A stretch of DNA of 64,000 nucleotides from UBA9676 sp963730065 (GCA_963730065.1 CAVSQL010000032.1:124001-188000); one strand, 5' to 3'; positions 1-8,026 are shown, counted from the stretch's first letter. Made by a program: numbers and translations. Notes: a model not told the origin generated them from the letters alone.

Positions 1-2
1 TG

Positions 3-890
3 CCGCTGGAATCCGCGGGCGCCACGCTGCACCAGGCGGGCGCGCAGGCCCATAAGGACTTCACCGGCACCGTGTACGTGGCTACCCCGCAGCTGCTCGC
101 CACGTACGGGATCACGGCCGGCCAGATCGCTCCCGGCACCGATGTCCTCACCATGCGGCCAGGCATGGCCAGCCTGCCGCACATGGAGCTGACCTGGGGA
201 AACTACGGCGTCCAGCAAGGCCCCGGCGGCCTGGTGCAGAAAGACAGCATACTGCCGAGCTGCATGCTGAGCAGCGACTGCCTGGCCAGCCCCAGGATGC
301 AGACGGCCAGCAGCCTGCCCAGTGGCACCTCCGCGCCGAACACGGTGATCACCGAGTACGCGGTGAGCAAGTACCATCTGCAGACTCAGCTGGGCGGGTG
401 GCTGATCCAGGCACCCGCCCAGCTCACCGCCGCGCAGACCAGCGCCGCGCGGCAATTCGCCCTCACCTACGGGGCGACGGTCGAGACCGAGTCGGGCTCG
501 CTCGGCCCCGGCGAGATCGCCGACGGCGCCACCGCGCTCGGCATCGTTCTCGCGCTCGGTGTGCTGGCCATGTCGGTCGGCCTGATCCGCAGCGAGGCCG
601 CGCAGGACCTGCGCACGCTCACCGCGACCGGCGCCAGTGGCATGACCCGGCGGATGATCACCGCCGCGACCGCCGCAGCGCTTGGCCTGCTCGGCGCCAT
701 CCTTGGCATGGCCGGCGCGGTGATCGCCGGGCTGGCCTGGGCCCGCAGCAGCCTGTCCGTCATGTTCGGTGACGTGCCGCTGACCGACGTGCTGATCCTG
801 CTGCTCGGGCTGCCGCTGATCGCCGCCGCCGCCGGATGGCTGCTGGCCGGCCGCGAGCCGCCGCTGATCGCCAGGCAGCCGATTGAGTGA
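3..890 (+). CDS. FtsX-like permease family protein (C-terminal part, cut by window start)
   Basis: The frame is open from the first bases of the window, so only the C-terminal ~295 residues are present. The last third shows three hydrophobic membrane segments (about bases 530-590, 670-745 and 790-850). The first is followed by a charged loop with the pattern LRTLTATGAS...RR, typical of the FtsX/MacB-type permease domain. The part before it is a soluble extracytoplasmic domain. Such permeases usually work with an ABC ATPase that would lie upstream, outside the window. The family call rests on the C-terminal pattern; substrate is unknown. It ends 248 bases before the next gene, with no obvious terminator. 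Confidence 0.72.
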   Translation, partial: PLESAGATLHQAGAQAHKDFTGTVYVATPQLLATYGITAGQIAPGTDVLTMRPGMASLPHMELTWGNYGVQQGPGGLVQKDSILPSCMLSSDCLASPRMQTASSLPSGTSAPNTVITEYAVSKYHLQTQLGGWLIQAPAQLTAAQTSAARQFALTYGATVETESGSLGPGEIADGATALGIVLALGVLAMSVGLIRSEAAQDLRTLTATGASGMTRRMITAATAAALGLLGAILGMAGAVIAGLAWARSSLSVMFGDVPLTDVLILLLGLPLIAAAAGWLLAGREPPLIARQPIE

Positions 891-1138
891 GGCCTGCGGG
901 CGGACTGAGGGTTGCATAGTCACGTCGCTGACAAGTGCCGGACATCAGAGCGCGCAGCTCACAGTTATCGGCGTAATTAGGTATTTCAGGAGAAATCAAG
1001 CTAATGACGAGGTGGCAAAGCCATGATCATGTGACCGGTATGTGCGGACCGTCCACCCACGACCGCGAGATCAATATCCGGCGCACCGTCCATCAAGCCG
1101 TGGCCGGCTGACCACGAGCACAACCATGGAGAGGTCAC

Positions 1139-1621
1139 ATGAGCTTCGATACACCTGCGGGAACCCGCGGCGGCCGCCAGCCGGCCGGGTGGGCGTTCCG
1201 ATGGGGGAACAAGCTGATGGCCAGGTGGATCCGCCGCAAGGGCGGCGGCAAGTTCATGGGCTTCAACGCCTTGGTCCTGACGACCATCGGCCGCAAGAGC
1301 GGAACCGAGCGAACCAATCCGGTCGGCTGGTTTCCCGGTGAAGACGGCAGCTGGCTGATCGTAGCCTCGGCGAACGGGGCGATTGGCAATCCGGCGTGGT
1401 ACTACAACATCGCCGCCCATCCCGACCAGGTCCAGATCGAGCTGGACGGCCGCCAGATCCCGGTGATGGCCGAACAGCTGCACGGGGCGGAGCGTGACCA
1501 GGCATGGCAGCAGATCACCGCCACCGCGCCCCGTTTCGCGCAGTACGAGCAGAAGACCGACCGGGAAATGCCGGTCATCCGCCTGGTGCCCCGATCCGGC
1601 TTGCAGGCACCGCACGAATAG
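1139..1621 (+). CDS. Deazaflavin (F420)-dependent nitroreductase family protein (DDN-like)
   Basis: A 160-residue protein with the split-barrel core of the DDN/nitroreductase-quinone reductase family: an N-terminal basic stretch, then LTTIGRKSG (about residues 47-55), PVGWF, and NPAWYYNI (about 85-92), motifs that surround F420 in characterised members. Family members reduce quinones or nitroaromatics using F420H2; the physiological substrate here cannot be read from sequence. The start is supported by GGAGAGG eight bases upstream. A cofC/fbiD gene at 25 kb agrees with the organism making F420. It stands alone, with a convergent acetyltransferase gene 84 bases downstream. Confidence 0.85.
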   Translation: MSFDTPAGTRGGRQPAGWAFRWGNKLMARWIRRKGGGKFMGFNALVLTTIGRKSGTERTNPVGWFPGEDGSWLIVASANGAIGNPAWYYNIAAHPDQVQIELDGRQIPVMAEQLHGAERDQAWQQITATAPRFAQYEQKTDREMPVIRLVPRSGLQAPHE

Positions 1622-1705
1622 AGCCCGGGCCGCTCTGACCAGCCAGGCCAGAGGCGGCAGAACCGGGCTGGATCCTCGCCGCAACTGTCGCGGCGGTGGC
1701 CAGCT

Positions 1706-2236
1706 CTACCACGGATCGCCGTCACGCCAGTCGCAGGTCAGCTCGCTGGTCAGATCCAGCGGGACGGCCAGCGGCAGGACATGGATGCAGCCGTCCTCTT
1801 CCTCGGTGCGCACGACACCGGCCGGGGTGAGCGCCGACGTCGGCCCCTGCCACAGATGCCAGCCGCGCGCCGCGTAGAACGCCGCGCCCGCATCGGTGGC
1901 GCCCAGCGCGCCCAGCTCGTAGGCACCGCGCACCACCCGCTCGAGCGCGTCCATCATGGCCGAGCCGTACCCGCGCCCGCGCTGGCCCGCACGCACCCCG
2001 ACGCCCTCCACATAGCCGGTGCGCAGCGCCCGGCCGCCGTTCAGCAGCCGCCGCTGGATCACCGACGCGTGGCCGACCAGTTCGGCGCCCTCCCACACCA
2101 GGGCGTGCACGCCGCCCAGGGCATGCTCGAAGTCCTGGTCGGTCATATCGTCGAAGACGTCGTCGAGCAGGGCCCGCACCGCATCGAGGGTGGCGGCGTC
2201 CAGGTCGGCGGTATGGGCGGTACACACCTCGGTCAC
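1706..2236 (-). CDS. Aminoglycoside 2'-N-acetyltransferase-like GNAT (AAC(2') family)
   Basis: With a GTG start at 2236 the product is 176 residues, close to mycobacterial AAC(2'). It shares with that family, as I remember it, the N-terminal HTADLD, the central GGVHALVW and HASVIQRRLL segments, the GYVEGVGVRA strand leading into the acetyl-CoA loop QRGRGYG (residues 85-91), and the C-terminal CDWRDGDPW. AAC(2') enzymes acetylate the 2'-amino group of aminoglycosides; in mycobacteria they are chromosomal and their native role is debated. A longer frame to 2332 would overlap the divergent cupin gene and its promoter, so the shorter start is preferred. Function in resistance is an inference. Confidence 0.85.
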   Translation of the reverse strand: MTEVCTAHTADLDAATLDAVRALLDDVFDDMTDQDFEHALGGVHALVWEGAELVGHASVIQRRLLNGGRALRTGYVEGVGVRAGQRGRGYGSAMMDALERVVRGAYELGALGATDAGAAFYAARGWHLWQGPTSALTPAGVVRTEEEDGCIHVLPLAVPLDLTSELTCDWRDGDPW

Positions 2237-2297
2237 GGCACCATCCTGGCCGCCCGCACCCGGCCGGCGCACCCGGTATTCCGCGCGGCACCTGCGG

Positions 2298-2303
2298 GAT
2301 ACT
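2298..2303 (+). promoter_or_regulatory. Candidate -10 box for the cupin gene, leaderless type
   Basis: GATACT lies seven bases before the ATG of the cupin gene and no Shine-Dalgarno sequence is present, so transcription would start at or next to the A of ATG. One of seven such arrangements in the window. Confidence 0.45.
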
Positions 2304-2310
2304 GGCCAGC

Positions 2311-2673
2311 ATGCCTGAACTGATCGATGCACCGAGCCGGGTGGCCGCGGCCGGCCAGCCGCCGAAGCTGATCGATGAATATGTGGGCCGGGCCAGCACC
2401 GGTGACACCGGGCTCAGCGTCGCTCACATGCGCAGCCCGTCCGGCTGGGCTGAGCCCGGGCAGCGGCCGGAGTTCGACGAGTTCACGATCGTGCTGCGGG
2501 GAGCCGTGGTGGTGGAGTTCGAAGGCGGCCAGATGACCGTTGAGGCCGGCCAGGCCGTGCATGCCCGGCCGGGCGAATGGGTGCGCTACAGCACGCCGGG
2601 CGACGACGGCGCCGAGTACATCGCGGTCTGCCTGCCGGCCTTCGCCCCTGGCATCGTCCACCGCGACGGCTGA
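2311..2673 (+). CDS. Cupin domain protein
   Basis: A 120-residue single-domain cupin. Residues about 55-110 carry the conserved strands: EFTIVLRGAVVVEFEGG, then VEAGQAVHARPGEWVRYSTPG, ending in YIAVCLPAF. The usual metal-binding histidines of motif 1 are not evident, so a catalytic role is uncertain; it may be a ligand-binding or non-metal cupin. The start codon follows a -10-like GATACT directly, suggesting a leaderless transcript. The gene is divergent from the AAC(2')-like gene, with starts 75 bases apart. A small acidic protein gene follows 37 bases downstream and may be co-transcribed. Confidence 0.75.
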   Translation: MPELIDAPSRVAAAGQPPKLIDEYVGRASTGDTGLSVAHMRSPSGWAEPGQRPEFDEFTIVLRGAVVVEFEGGQMTVEAGQAVHARPGEWVRYSTPGDDGAEYIAVCLPAFAPGIVHRDG

Positions 2674-2710
2674 GCGGCCCGGGTGGATCATGGTGAGGGA
2701 GGTGATGGCC

Positions 2711-2902
2711 ATGAGCGACCGTGCATCGACGCCAGGCGGTTCCGGCGACGAGCCGGGCGGGGAGCCGGAACTGGCCGAGGACGCCCGCGAGGCGGCCCTG
2801 ATGCGGGACGTGCTGCGCGAGCAAGAGCGTCACCGGGAGGGCGGGGTTGAGCCGGGGCTCGACGACGCCGGCACGGATCCCGAACCCGGCGCCGAGGGCT
2901 GA
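2711..2902 (+). CDS. Small acidic hypothetical protein
   Basis: A 63-residue protein rich in Glu, Asp, Gly and Pro with a short predicted helix (DAREAALMRDVLREQERHRE) and a disordered acidic tail. I do not recognise a family. The start at 2711 is chosen because AGGGAGG ends eight bases upstream; in-frame ATG codons at 2690 and 2705 are alternatives. It follows the cupin gene by 37 bases and could form a two-gene unit with it. The acidic, low-complexity composition suggests a small soluble partner protein, but that is only a guess. Confidence 0.5.
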   Translation: MSDRASTPGGSGDEPGGEPELAEDAREAALMRDVLREQERHREGGVEPGLDDAGTDPEPGAEG

Positions 2903-2922
2903 CCCATCGGCGCGGGTGCGGG

Positions 2923-3591
2923 TCACCCGCCCGGGCCGGCCTGGATCAGGTGGGCCTCGGCTCCGACCGGCTTGAACCCGGCCGCGAGGAACGCGCGGAC
3001 GCTGGCCGCGTTCCCCGGGGCGATCTGCGCCCACACCGGTACGCCGGCGGGGACCAGATGGCGGGCCGCCGCCGCCAGCGCCCGGCCGAGCCCGCGGCAG
3101 CGGCGCCCGGGGTCGACCTCGACCGCGGTCTCCCAGCGGCCCGCCACGCCGCGGCCGATCAGCACCACGCCGCCGTCGGCGCGCCAGGCCCGCACCTCGT
3201 CGCGGTAGTGCAGCGCCCGGGCGATGCGCGGATGGGCAAGGTCGGGCTCGGGCGTGAGGGCGATATCCGGCGGCCCGGTCCGCGGCGGGGCGACGCAGAG
3301 CATGTCGGTGCTGTGCGCCCTGCGATTGGTGTGCACGCAGAGCGCTTGCAGGAACGCCGGGGTCAGCGGCCCGGACAGGTCACCCGCGGGCAGCTGGGCG
3401 GCCACCCAGCCCGGGTCGGCGTCGATGAAGATGACGGCATGCGCGGTGAACCCGATGACGCCGGCGTCCCGGGCCGACGGCGGCGGCACGATGGTCACGC
3501 CGCCGTCCGCGGGTGGGAACCGGCCCGCCGCGGCCTCATCGAGCACGGCCGCCAGCGGCCCCTGCCTCGCCTGATCCTCCATGCGCCCCAT
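2923..3591 (-). CDS. GNAT family N-acetyltransferase
   Basis: A 222-residue protein whose C-terminal half has the GNAT acetyl-CoA fold: VVLIGRGVAGRWETAVEVDPGR followed by the pyrophosphate loop RCRGLGRALAAAAR (consensus R/Q-x-x-G-x-G/A) and a final GNAASVRAFLAAGF strand-helix. The N-terminal ~110 residues are poorly conserved and may set substrate specificity, which cannot be read. ATG at 3591 and 3582 are both possible starts. It is convergent with the small acidic gene and divergent from the DAHP synthase gene, with about 40 bases between start codons, so their promoters share that short region. Confidence 0.78.
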   Translation of the reverse strand: MGRMEDQARQGPLAAVLDEAAAGRFPPADGGVTIVPPPSARDAGVIGFTAHAVIFIDADPGWVAAQLPAGDLSGPLTPAFLQALCVHTNRRAHSTDMLCVAPPRTGPPDIALTPEPDLAHPRIARALHYRDEVRAWRADGGVVLIGRGVAGRWETAVEVDPGRRCRGLGRALAAAARHLVPAGVPVWAQIAPGNAASVRAFLAAGFKPVGAEAHLIQAGPGG

Positions 3592-3621
3592 CGTCCACCA
3601 GTGCCGGTGCGCCGGGCCCGT

Positions 3622-3627
3622 TAGCCT
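3622..3627 (+). promoter_or_regulatory. Candidate -10 box for DAHP synthase, leaderless type
   Basis: TAGCCT is followed after six bases by the GTG start of the DAHP synthase gene. No ribosome binding site is visible. Confidence 0.5.
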
Positions 3628-3633
3628 GGACGG

Positions 3634-5088
3634 GTGACCGCGTCCAGCGCCCCGGCCGGGTCCGGGGCTTCTCCCGGGCCGGGGGGCGCTGCCCGGCCCG
3701 AGGCTTCTCCCGGGCCGCGGGGTGCGGCCAGGACCCGGGGGCAGCCCGGTCGCGGGCAGGCGCTGCAGCAGCCCGCATGGCCCGATCCCGGCCGGCTCGG
3801 CGCGGTGGTGCGCCGCCTGGAGCGGCTGCCGCCGCTGGTGTCCGCCGGCGAGTGCGACCAGCTCAGGGAACGGCTGGCCGCGGTGGCCCGTGGTGAGGCG
3901 TTCGTGCTCCAGGGCGGCGACTGCGCGGAGACGTTCGCCAGCACGACCGCCGACAGCATCCGGGGCAGGCTCAGGATGCTGCTGCAGATGGCGGTCGTGC
4001 TGACCTATGCGGCCAGCGTGCCGGTCGTGAAGATCGGCCGGATGGCGGGCCAGTTCGCCAAGCCCCGCTCGGCGGCGACCGAGGTCAGGGACGACGTGGG
4101 GCTTCCCGCCTACCGGGGTGACGCGGTCAACGCGCTGGAGTTCACGGCCGCGGCCAGGACACCCGACCCGGGCCGGCTGCTCGATGCGTATCACTGCTCG
4201 GCGGTCACGCTGAACCTGTGCCGGGCCTTCGCCAGCGGCGGGTACGCCGATCTCCGCCAGGTGCACGCCTGGAACCAGGACTTCGTCGCCAGCAGCCCGG
4301 CCGGGCAGCGCTACGAGCGGCTGGCCGGAGAGATCGACCGGGCGATCGCGTTCATGCACGCCTGCGGGGCCGATCCGGAGGAGTTCCGCGCGGTGGAGTT
4401 CTACTCCAGCCACGAGGCTCTGCTGCTCGACTACGAGCAGGCGCTGACCAGGACCGACTCACGGAACGGCCATCCGTATGACCTGTCGGCCCACCTGCTG
4501 TGGATCGGGGAGCGCACCCGCGCTCCCGACGGCGCCCATATCGAGTTCGCGCGCCGGATCCGCAACCCGGTCGCGGTCAAGATCGGCCCGTCGGCCGCTC
4601 CGCAGGACGTGCTCGACCTGGTCGACGCGCTCGACCCCGGCCGCGAGCCCGGCCGGCTCACCCTGGTCACCCGGATGGGCGCCCGCCAGGTGCGCGACGC
4701 GCTGCCGCCGCTGGTGGAGAAGGTGGCGGCCAGCGGCGCCACGGTCGCCTGGGTCTGCGACCCGATGCACGGCAACACCATCGAGGCGGCCAGCGGGCAC
4801 AAGACACGCCACTTCGATGACGTGCTGGACGAGGTCACCGGCTTCTTCGAGGTGCACCGCGCGCTCGGCACCCACCCGGGCGGCATCCACATCGAGTTCA
4901 CCGGCGACGACGTCACCGAATGCATGGGCGGCGGGCAGCACATCACCGAAAGCGACCTGCGCCACCGGTACGAGACCGCCTGCGATCCCCGGCTCAACCG
5001 CAGCCAGTCCCTCGACCTGGCGTTCCTCGTCGCTGGCATGTACCGCCAGCACACCGGCACCGGGCGCCACGGAGCCCAGCCGTCGTGA
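3634..5088 (+). CDS. aroG: 3-deoxy-7-phosphoheptulonate synthase, class II
   Basis: A 484-residue plant-type DAHP synthase that condenses phosphoenolpyruvate and erythrose 4-phosphate in the first step of the shikimate pathway. Family landmarks are clear: ALQQPAWPD near residue 45, the metal-binding Cys in FVLQGGDCAETF (about 92-103), VPVVKIGRMAGQFAKPRS, FYSSHEALLLDYE, VAWVCDPMHGNT and the C-terminal GGIHIEFTGDDVTECMGG. The first ~45 residues are a Gly/Pro/Ala-rich extension not needed for the fold. In mycobacteria this class is feedback-regulated by aromatic amino acids and activates a separate chorismate mutase; whether that applies here is unknown. The GTG start follows a -10-like box directly. 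Confidence 0.95.
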   Translation: MTASSAPAGSGASPGPGGAARPEASPGPRGAARTRGQPGRGQALQQPAWPDPGRLGAVVRRLERLPPLVSAGECDQLRERLAAVARGEAFVLQGGDCAETFASTTADSIRGRLRMLLQMAVVLTYAASVPVVKIGRMAGQFAKPRSAATEVRDDVGLPAYRGDAVNALEFTAAARTPDPGRLLDAYHCSAVTLNLCRAFASGGYADLRQVHAWNQDFVASSPAGQRYERLAGEIDRAIAFMHACGADPEEFRAVEFYSSHEALLLDYEQALTRTDSRNGHPYDLSAHLLWIGERTRAPDGAHIEFARRIRNPVAVKIGPSAAPQDVLDLVDALDPGREPGRLTLVTRMGARQVRDALPPLVEKVAASGATVAWVCDPMHGNTIEAASGHKTRHFDDVLDEVTGFFEVHRALGTHPGGIHIEFTGDDVTECMGGGQHITESDLRHRYETACDPRLNRSQSLDLAFLVAGMYRQHTGTGRHGAQPS

Positions 5089-5131
5089 GCGAGCGGCATA
5101 ACGAGGCTGCGCCCCCAGCCTGTCCCGCGGC

Positions 5132-5503
5132 ATGGTGACCGTCGATGACGTGCGGGCGCTCGCCTCCCGGCTGCCCCGCTCCTACGAGGTCCTGGTCCGG
5201 GACCGGGTGAAGTTCCGCGTCGGGCGGATCGTCTACCTGGCGTTCTCCGCGGACGAGACGATCATGGGTTTCGGGTTCCCCAAGGAAGAGCGCGCCGCGC
5301 TGGTCGCCTCCGAACCCGGCAAGTTCCTGATGCCGGGCCAGTCGGACCTGCGGTTCAACTGGGTGCTGGTGAGGCTCGGCGCCATCGGGCGCGCCGAGAT
5401 GGCCGAACTGGTCCTCGACGCCTGGCGGATGGTCGTCCCCCAGCGCGTCGCCGCCGCCTACCTCGCGCCGGACGGGCCGGCCGGTCCGGCGGCTCACCGC
5501 TGA
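5132..5503 (+). CDS. MmcQ/YjbR family protein
   Basis: A 123-residue protein of the MmcQ/YjbR (double-wing, CyaY-like fold) family: VDDVRALASRLPRSYE at the N-terminus, then VKFRVGRIVYLAFS and MGFGFPKEERAALVASEPGKF, and an FNWVLVRLG strand. The family is widespread and often labelled DNA-binding, but no biochemical role is firmly established. It starts 44 bases after the DAHP synthase stop and may be read through from it. ATG at 5132 and GTG at 5135 are adjacent possible starts. Confidence 0.8.
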   Translation: MVTVDDVRALASRLPRSYEVLVRDRVKFRVGRIVYLAFSADETIMGFGFPKEERAALVASEPGKFLMPGQSDLRFNWVLVRLGAIGRAEMAELVLDAWRMVVPQRVAAAYLAPDGPAGPAAHR

Positions 5504-5532
5504 CCCTGGCCCAGCCCGCCGCCGCGGTGGCT

Positions 5533-5538
5533 TATCGT
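5533..5538 (+). promoter_or_regulatory. Candidate -10 box for a 53-residue membrane protein, leaderless type
   Basis: TATCGT is followed after six bases by the ATG at 5545. Confidence 0.45.
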
Positions 5539-5544
5539 GGAGAC

Positions 5545-5706
5545 ATGGGACGTCTGATCCTGATCCTGCTCGCGGTGTTCGCCGTGTTCATCGTGGTCTC
5601 GCTGGTGATCTCGGCGCTGCACTTCCTGTTCCTGATCGCCATGGTGGCCCTGATCGTCGCCGGCCTCTTCTGGCTGGGCGGCATGATGCGGCGGACCCGC
5701 GACTAG
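5545..5706 (+). CDS. Small membrane protein (53 aa)
   Basis: A short open frame encoding 53 residues, almost entirely hydrophobic: MGRLILILLAVFAVFIVVSL, then a second hydrophobic stretch around FLFLIAMVALIVAGLFWLGG, ending in the basic tail MMRRTRD. It would form two membrane helices with the tail in the cytoplasm by the positive-inside rule. No family recognised. The ATG is preceded by a good -10-like hexamer (TATCGT) at leaderless spacing, which supports it being real despite its size. It lies alone between the MmcQ-like and methyltransferase genes. Confidence 0.6.
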   Translation: MGRLILILLAVFAVFIVVSLVISALHFLFLIAMVALIVAGLFWLGGMMRRTRD

Positions 5707-5896
5707 CGCTGCGGCGCTGCCGCCAGCCCGCCGTGCTCACCCGCGCGGGCCGTGGCGGGTAAGCCGCCATGCCATTGACCGATGGCCATGGCGCTGCACC
5801 AACGAGCACGAGTCCGCCGATCCCGGGCCCGCGCGGCCCTATCATGCCACCAAGGGCACGCGCCGCTGAGGTGACAGCAGAGGGCAGGGGACCGTC

Positions 5897-6751
5897 GTGG
5901 CGGAGATGGACTGGGCCGACCCTGGCCCGGATGAGGTGCACCACCAGACCGTTGACCTCCAGGTCGACCGGCCGCATCCGGCCCGTGTCTACGATTACCT
6001 GCTGGGCGGCAAGGACAATTTCGCCGCCGACCGGGAGGCGGCCGAGGCGGGTCTGCGGGCCAATCCCAACTCGCGGGTCCCGCCGCGTGAGAACCGCGCC
6101 TTCCTGCGCCGCGCGGTGCGCTACCTGGCCGGTGAGGAAGGCGTCAGCCAGTTCCTCGACATCGGCACCGGCATCCCGACCTCACCGAACGTGCACGAGA
6201 TCGCGCAGGCGATCCAGCCGCGGGCGCGGATCGTGTATGTGGACAACGACCCGATCGTGCTCGCGCAGGCCCGCGCCCTGCTGACGACCGGCCCGCCGGG
6301 CAAGACCGCGTACATCGACGCCGACCTGCGGGATGTCAACGCCATCCTCGGCTCCGCTGACCTGCGCGAGACGCTGGACCTGAGCCGGCCGACCGGGCTG
6401 CTGTTAATTGCCGTCATGCATTTCATCCCCGACGACGACGACCCCTGGGGCCTGGCCGGACGGCTGCTCGCGGCGCTGCCGTCCGGCAGCTTCCTGGCGC
6501 TGTCGCATCTCACCGGCGACTTCGACCCGGGGGCGTGGGAGGGGGTCGTGGCGGTGTTCAAGCGCAGCGGGGTGACGATGCGGGTGCGCCCCAAGCCCGA
6601 CGTCGAGCGGTTCTTCGCCGGCCTGGATCTCGTCGACCCCGGCGTGGTATCGCTGCCCCGCTGGCGTCCCGATTCCATCGAGGTCGGCGGGCAGGCCGTC
6701 CCCAGCGACGCCGCCGTCTCGGTGTACGGCGGGATCGCCCGGAAGCCGTAG
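5897..6751 (+). CDS. SAM-dependent methyltransferase, DUF574 family
   Basis: A 284-residue class I methyltransferase-fold protein of the actinomycete DUF574 (Methyltransf_19) family. The signature VYDYLLGGKDNF is at residues 31-42. The SAM-binding glycine motif follows as FLDIGTGIPT (86-95), then IVYVDNDPIVLAQARAL, where the Asp after the strand would bind the ribose. The family is abundant in Streptomyces and Streptosporangiales; some members sit near secondary-metabolism or regulatory genes, but substrates are mostly unknown. Start is GTG at 5897 with a purine-rich CAGGGGAC upstream. A VOC gene follows after ten bases, so the two are likely one transcript. Confidence 0.88.
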   Translation: MAEMDWADPGPDEVHHQTVDLQVDRPHPARVYDYLLGGKDNFAADREAAEAGLRANPNSRVPPRENRAFLRRAVRYLAGEEGVSQFLDIGTGIPTSPNVHEIAQAIQPRARIVYVDNDPIVLAQARALLTTGPPGKTAYIDADLRDVNAILGSADLRETLDLSRPTGLLLIAVMHFIPDDDDPWGLAGRLLAALPSGSFLALSHLTGDFDPGAWEGVVAVFKRSGVTMRVRPKPDVERFFAGLDLVDPGVVSLPRWRPDSIEVGGQAVPSDAAVSVYGGIARKP

Positions 6752-6761
6752 GGGCGGCCCA

Positions 6762-7205
6762 GTGGGAGCGGATCAGGCCAGCCCGCGGTTCCGGCAGGTC
6801 GTGCTGGACACTACCGACGCCCGTGCGCTCGCTGAGTTCTACCGGCAGCTGCTGGGCCTGGCCTACCGGCCCGGGGATGAACCCCCGGCCGCCGGCGAGC
6901 CGGACCCGCGGGGCCGGGACTGGCTGGTGCTGCGGGACCCCGGCGGCGCCCCCGGTCTCGCCTTCCAGCAGGTGGCGGAGATGACGGAGGCGACCTGGCC
7001 GGCCGGCCCGGTCCCGCAGCAACTGCACCTGGACCTGACCGTCCCCACGGCCGCCGATCTCGACGCCCAGCACGAGCGGGCGCTGGCCCTGGGCGCCCGG
7101 CTGCTCTACGACCGCTCCGGCGACCCCGAAGAACCGCTGCGGGTGTACGCCGATCCCGCCGGGCACCCGTTCTGCATCTTCGTGGCCAGCGAACCGCCGG
7201 CCTGA
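6762..7205 (+). CDS. VOC (glyoxalase/bleomycin-resistance fold) family protein
   Basis: A 147-residue protein with two beta-alpha-beta-beta-beta modules of the vicinal oxygen chelate fold: FRQVVLDTTDARALAEFYRQLLGL at the N-terminus and LHLDLTVPTAADLDAQHERALALGARLLYD in the middle, closing with VYADPAGHPFCIFV. The HLDLTV and PAGHPFC segments match the common actinobacterial glyoxalase-like subfamily, where the His and terminal acidic residues can bind metal. Substrate unknown. The gene begins ten bases after the DUF574 methyltransferase and converges on the universal stress protein gene, leaving only ten bases between the stops. Confidence 0.82.
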   Translation: MGADQASPRFRQVVLDTTDARALAEFYRQLLGLAYRPGDEPPAAGEPDPRGRDWLVLRDPGGAPGLAFQQVAEMTEATWPAGPVPQQLHLDLTVPTAADLDAQHERALALGARLLYDRSGDPEEPLRVYADPAGHPFCIFVASEPPA

Positions 7206-7215
7206 GCCTCACCGG

Positions 7216-7683
7216 TCACGCCGGCACGGGGAGGTCGGCCTTCTCCCAGCTGACCACCACGATCGGGCAGGGCGGGTGCCGCAGGCAGTCGCGCGCCACC
7301 GGGCCGATCGCGTCCCGCCCGGTGGAGGCCACGCCGCCGAGCACCAGCAACTCGGCGCCCGCCGCCCGGTCCAGCAGCACCTGCGTGGGCAGCCCCTCGG
7401 CCATCTCCACGGAGACCGGGATGGCCGGTGCCGGGCCGAGCATGGTCCGCACGGCCCCCTCCAGCCGGGCGCCAGCCGCGGCGCGATCCTCGTCCCGGCC
7501 CGGCAGGTGGAGACGCGACGCGTACGGCGCGAGCCGCCACCGTGCGCGCTCCCAGGCGCACACCACCTGCAGCCGGGCCGTGCGCAGGCCCGCCTCCCGC
7601 GCCGCCCATCGCAGCGCGGCCAGCGAGGCTGACGACTCGTCCACGCCGACGACGATGCGTGAGCTCCCGTGGGCACGGCTCAT
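7216..7683 (-). CDS. Universal stress protein (UspA domain)
   Basis: A 155-residue single Usp domain. The N-terminus RIVVGVDESSASLAALRWAA is the canonical first strand with the ATP-contacting Asp. The C-terminal LLVLGGVASTGRDAIGPVA and CPIVVV correspond to the ATP loop and last strand, but the usual GxxGx9G(S/T) spacing is altered, so nucleotide binding may be weak. The start at 7683 has AAAGGGG upstream; a longer frame reaching 7899 lacks a ribosome site. A DosR/DevR-like palindrome sits 56 bases upstream, which would fit induction under hypoxia or redox stress as for many actinobacterial Usp genes. Confidence 0.85.
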   Translation of the reverse strand: MSRAHGSSRIVVGVDESSASLAALRWAAREAGLRTARLQVVCAWERARWRLAPYASRLHLPGRDEDRAAAGARLEGAVRTMLGPAPAIPVSVEMAEGLPTQVLLDRAAGAELLVLGGVASTGRDAIGPVARDCLRHPPCPIVVVSWEKADLPVPA

Positions 7684-7738
7684 TGCGGCACCCCTTTCGC
7701 CGCTCTTCCAGTCTGGCCCTGGGGCCGGGCCGGCGGAA

Positions 7739-7752
7739 GGGAACAAGGTCCC
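7739..7752 (-). promoter_or_regulatory. DosR/DevR-like box upstream of the Usp gene
   Basis: On the gene's strand the site reads GGGACCTTGTTCCC. It matches 11 of 14 positions of the DosR core GGGACTWWAGTCCC as I recall it, with both outer GGGA/TCCC arms intact. It lies 56-69 bases before the start codon, where such activator sites are normally found. Binding is inferred only. Confidence 0.4.
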
Positions 7753-7983
7753 TGGCCACGCTCCGCCGGGGGGGCGGTTCCCGGATCTAACTGGTGACTG
7801 GCAGGCAGCGGGTCGGTCGTGTCCAGCAGGTAGGCCATCACCAGCGGGCCTCCTCCGTCTTCGCGAAGCTCCTGGCTGGCCTGCGCCAGCAGCGCTCATC
7901 TGGGTCTGCCGCTGCCAGCAGCCTCGTAGGGTCTACCCGCGAGCATAGGGCGGGTAACTCGTTCCTTACCTCCTCCTCCTGCT

Positions 7984-8026
7984 CCCATCACGTAAAGATC
8001 ACCCTCCCCATCACGTAAAGATCACC
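7984..8026. repeat. Two perfect 20-bp direct repeats, 23-bp period
   Basis: CCCATCACGTAAAGATCACC occurs at 7984-8003 and again at 8007-8026, separated by CTC... only three bases. The period of about two helical turns would place two protein-binding sites on the same DNA face. The repeat is about 140 bases upstream of the glucosidase-glgX operon, and could be its operator. Confidence 0.75.
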
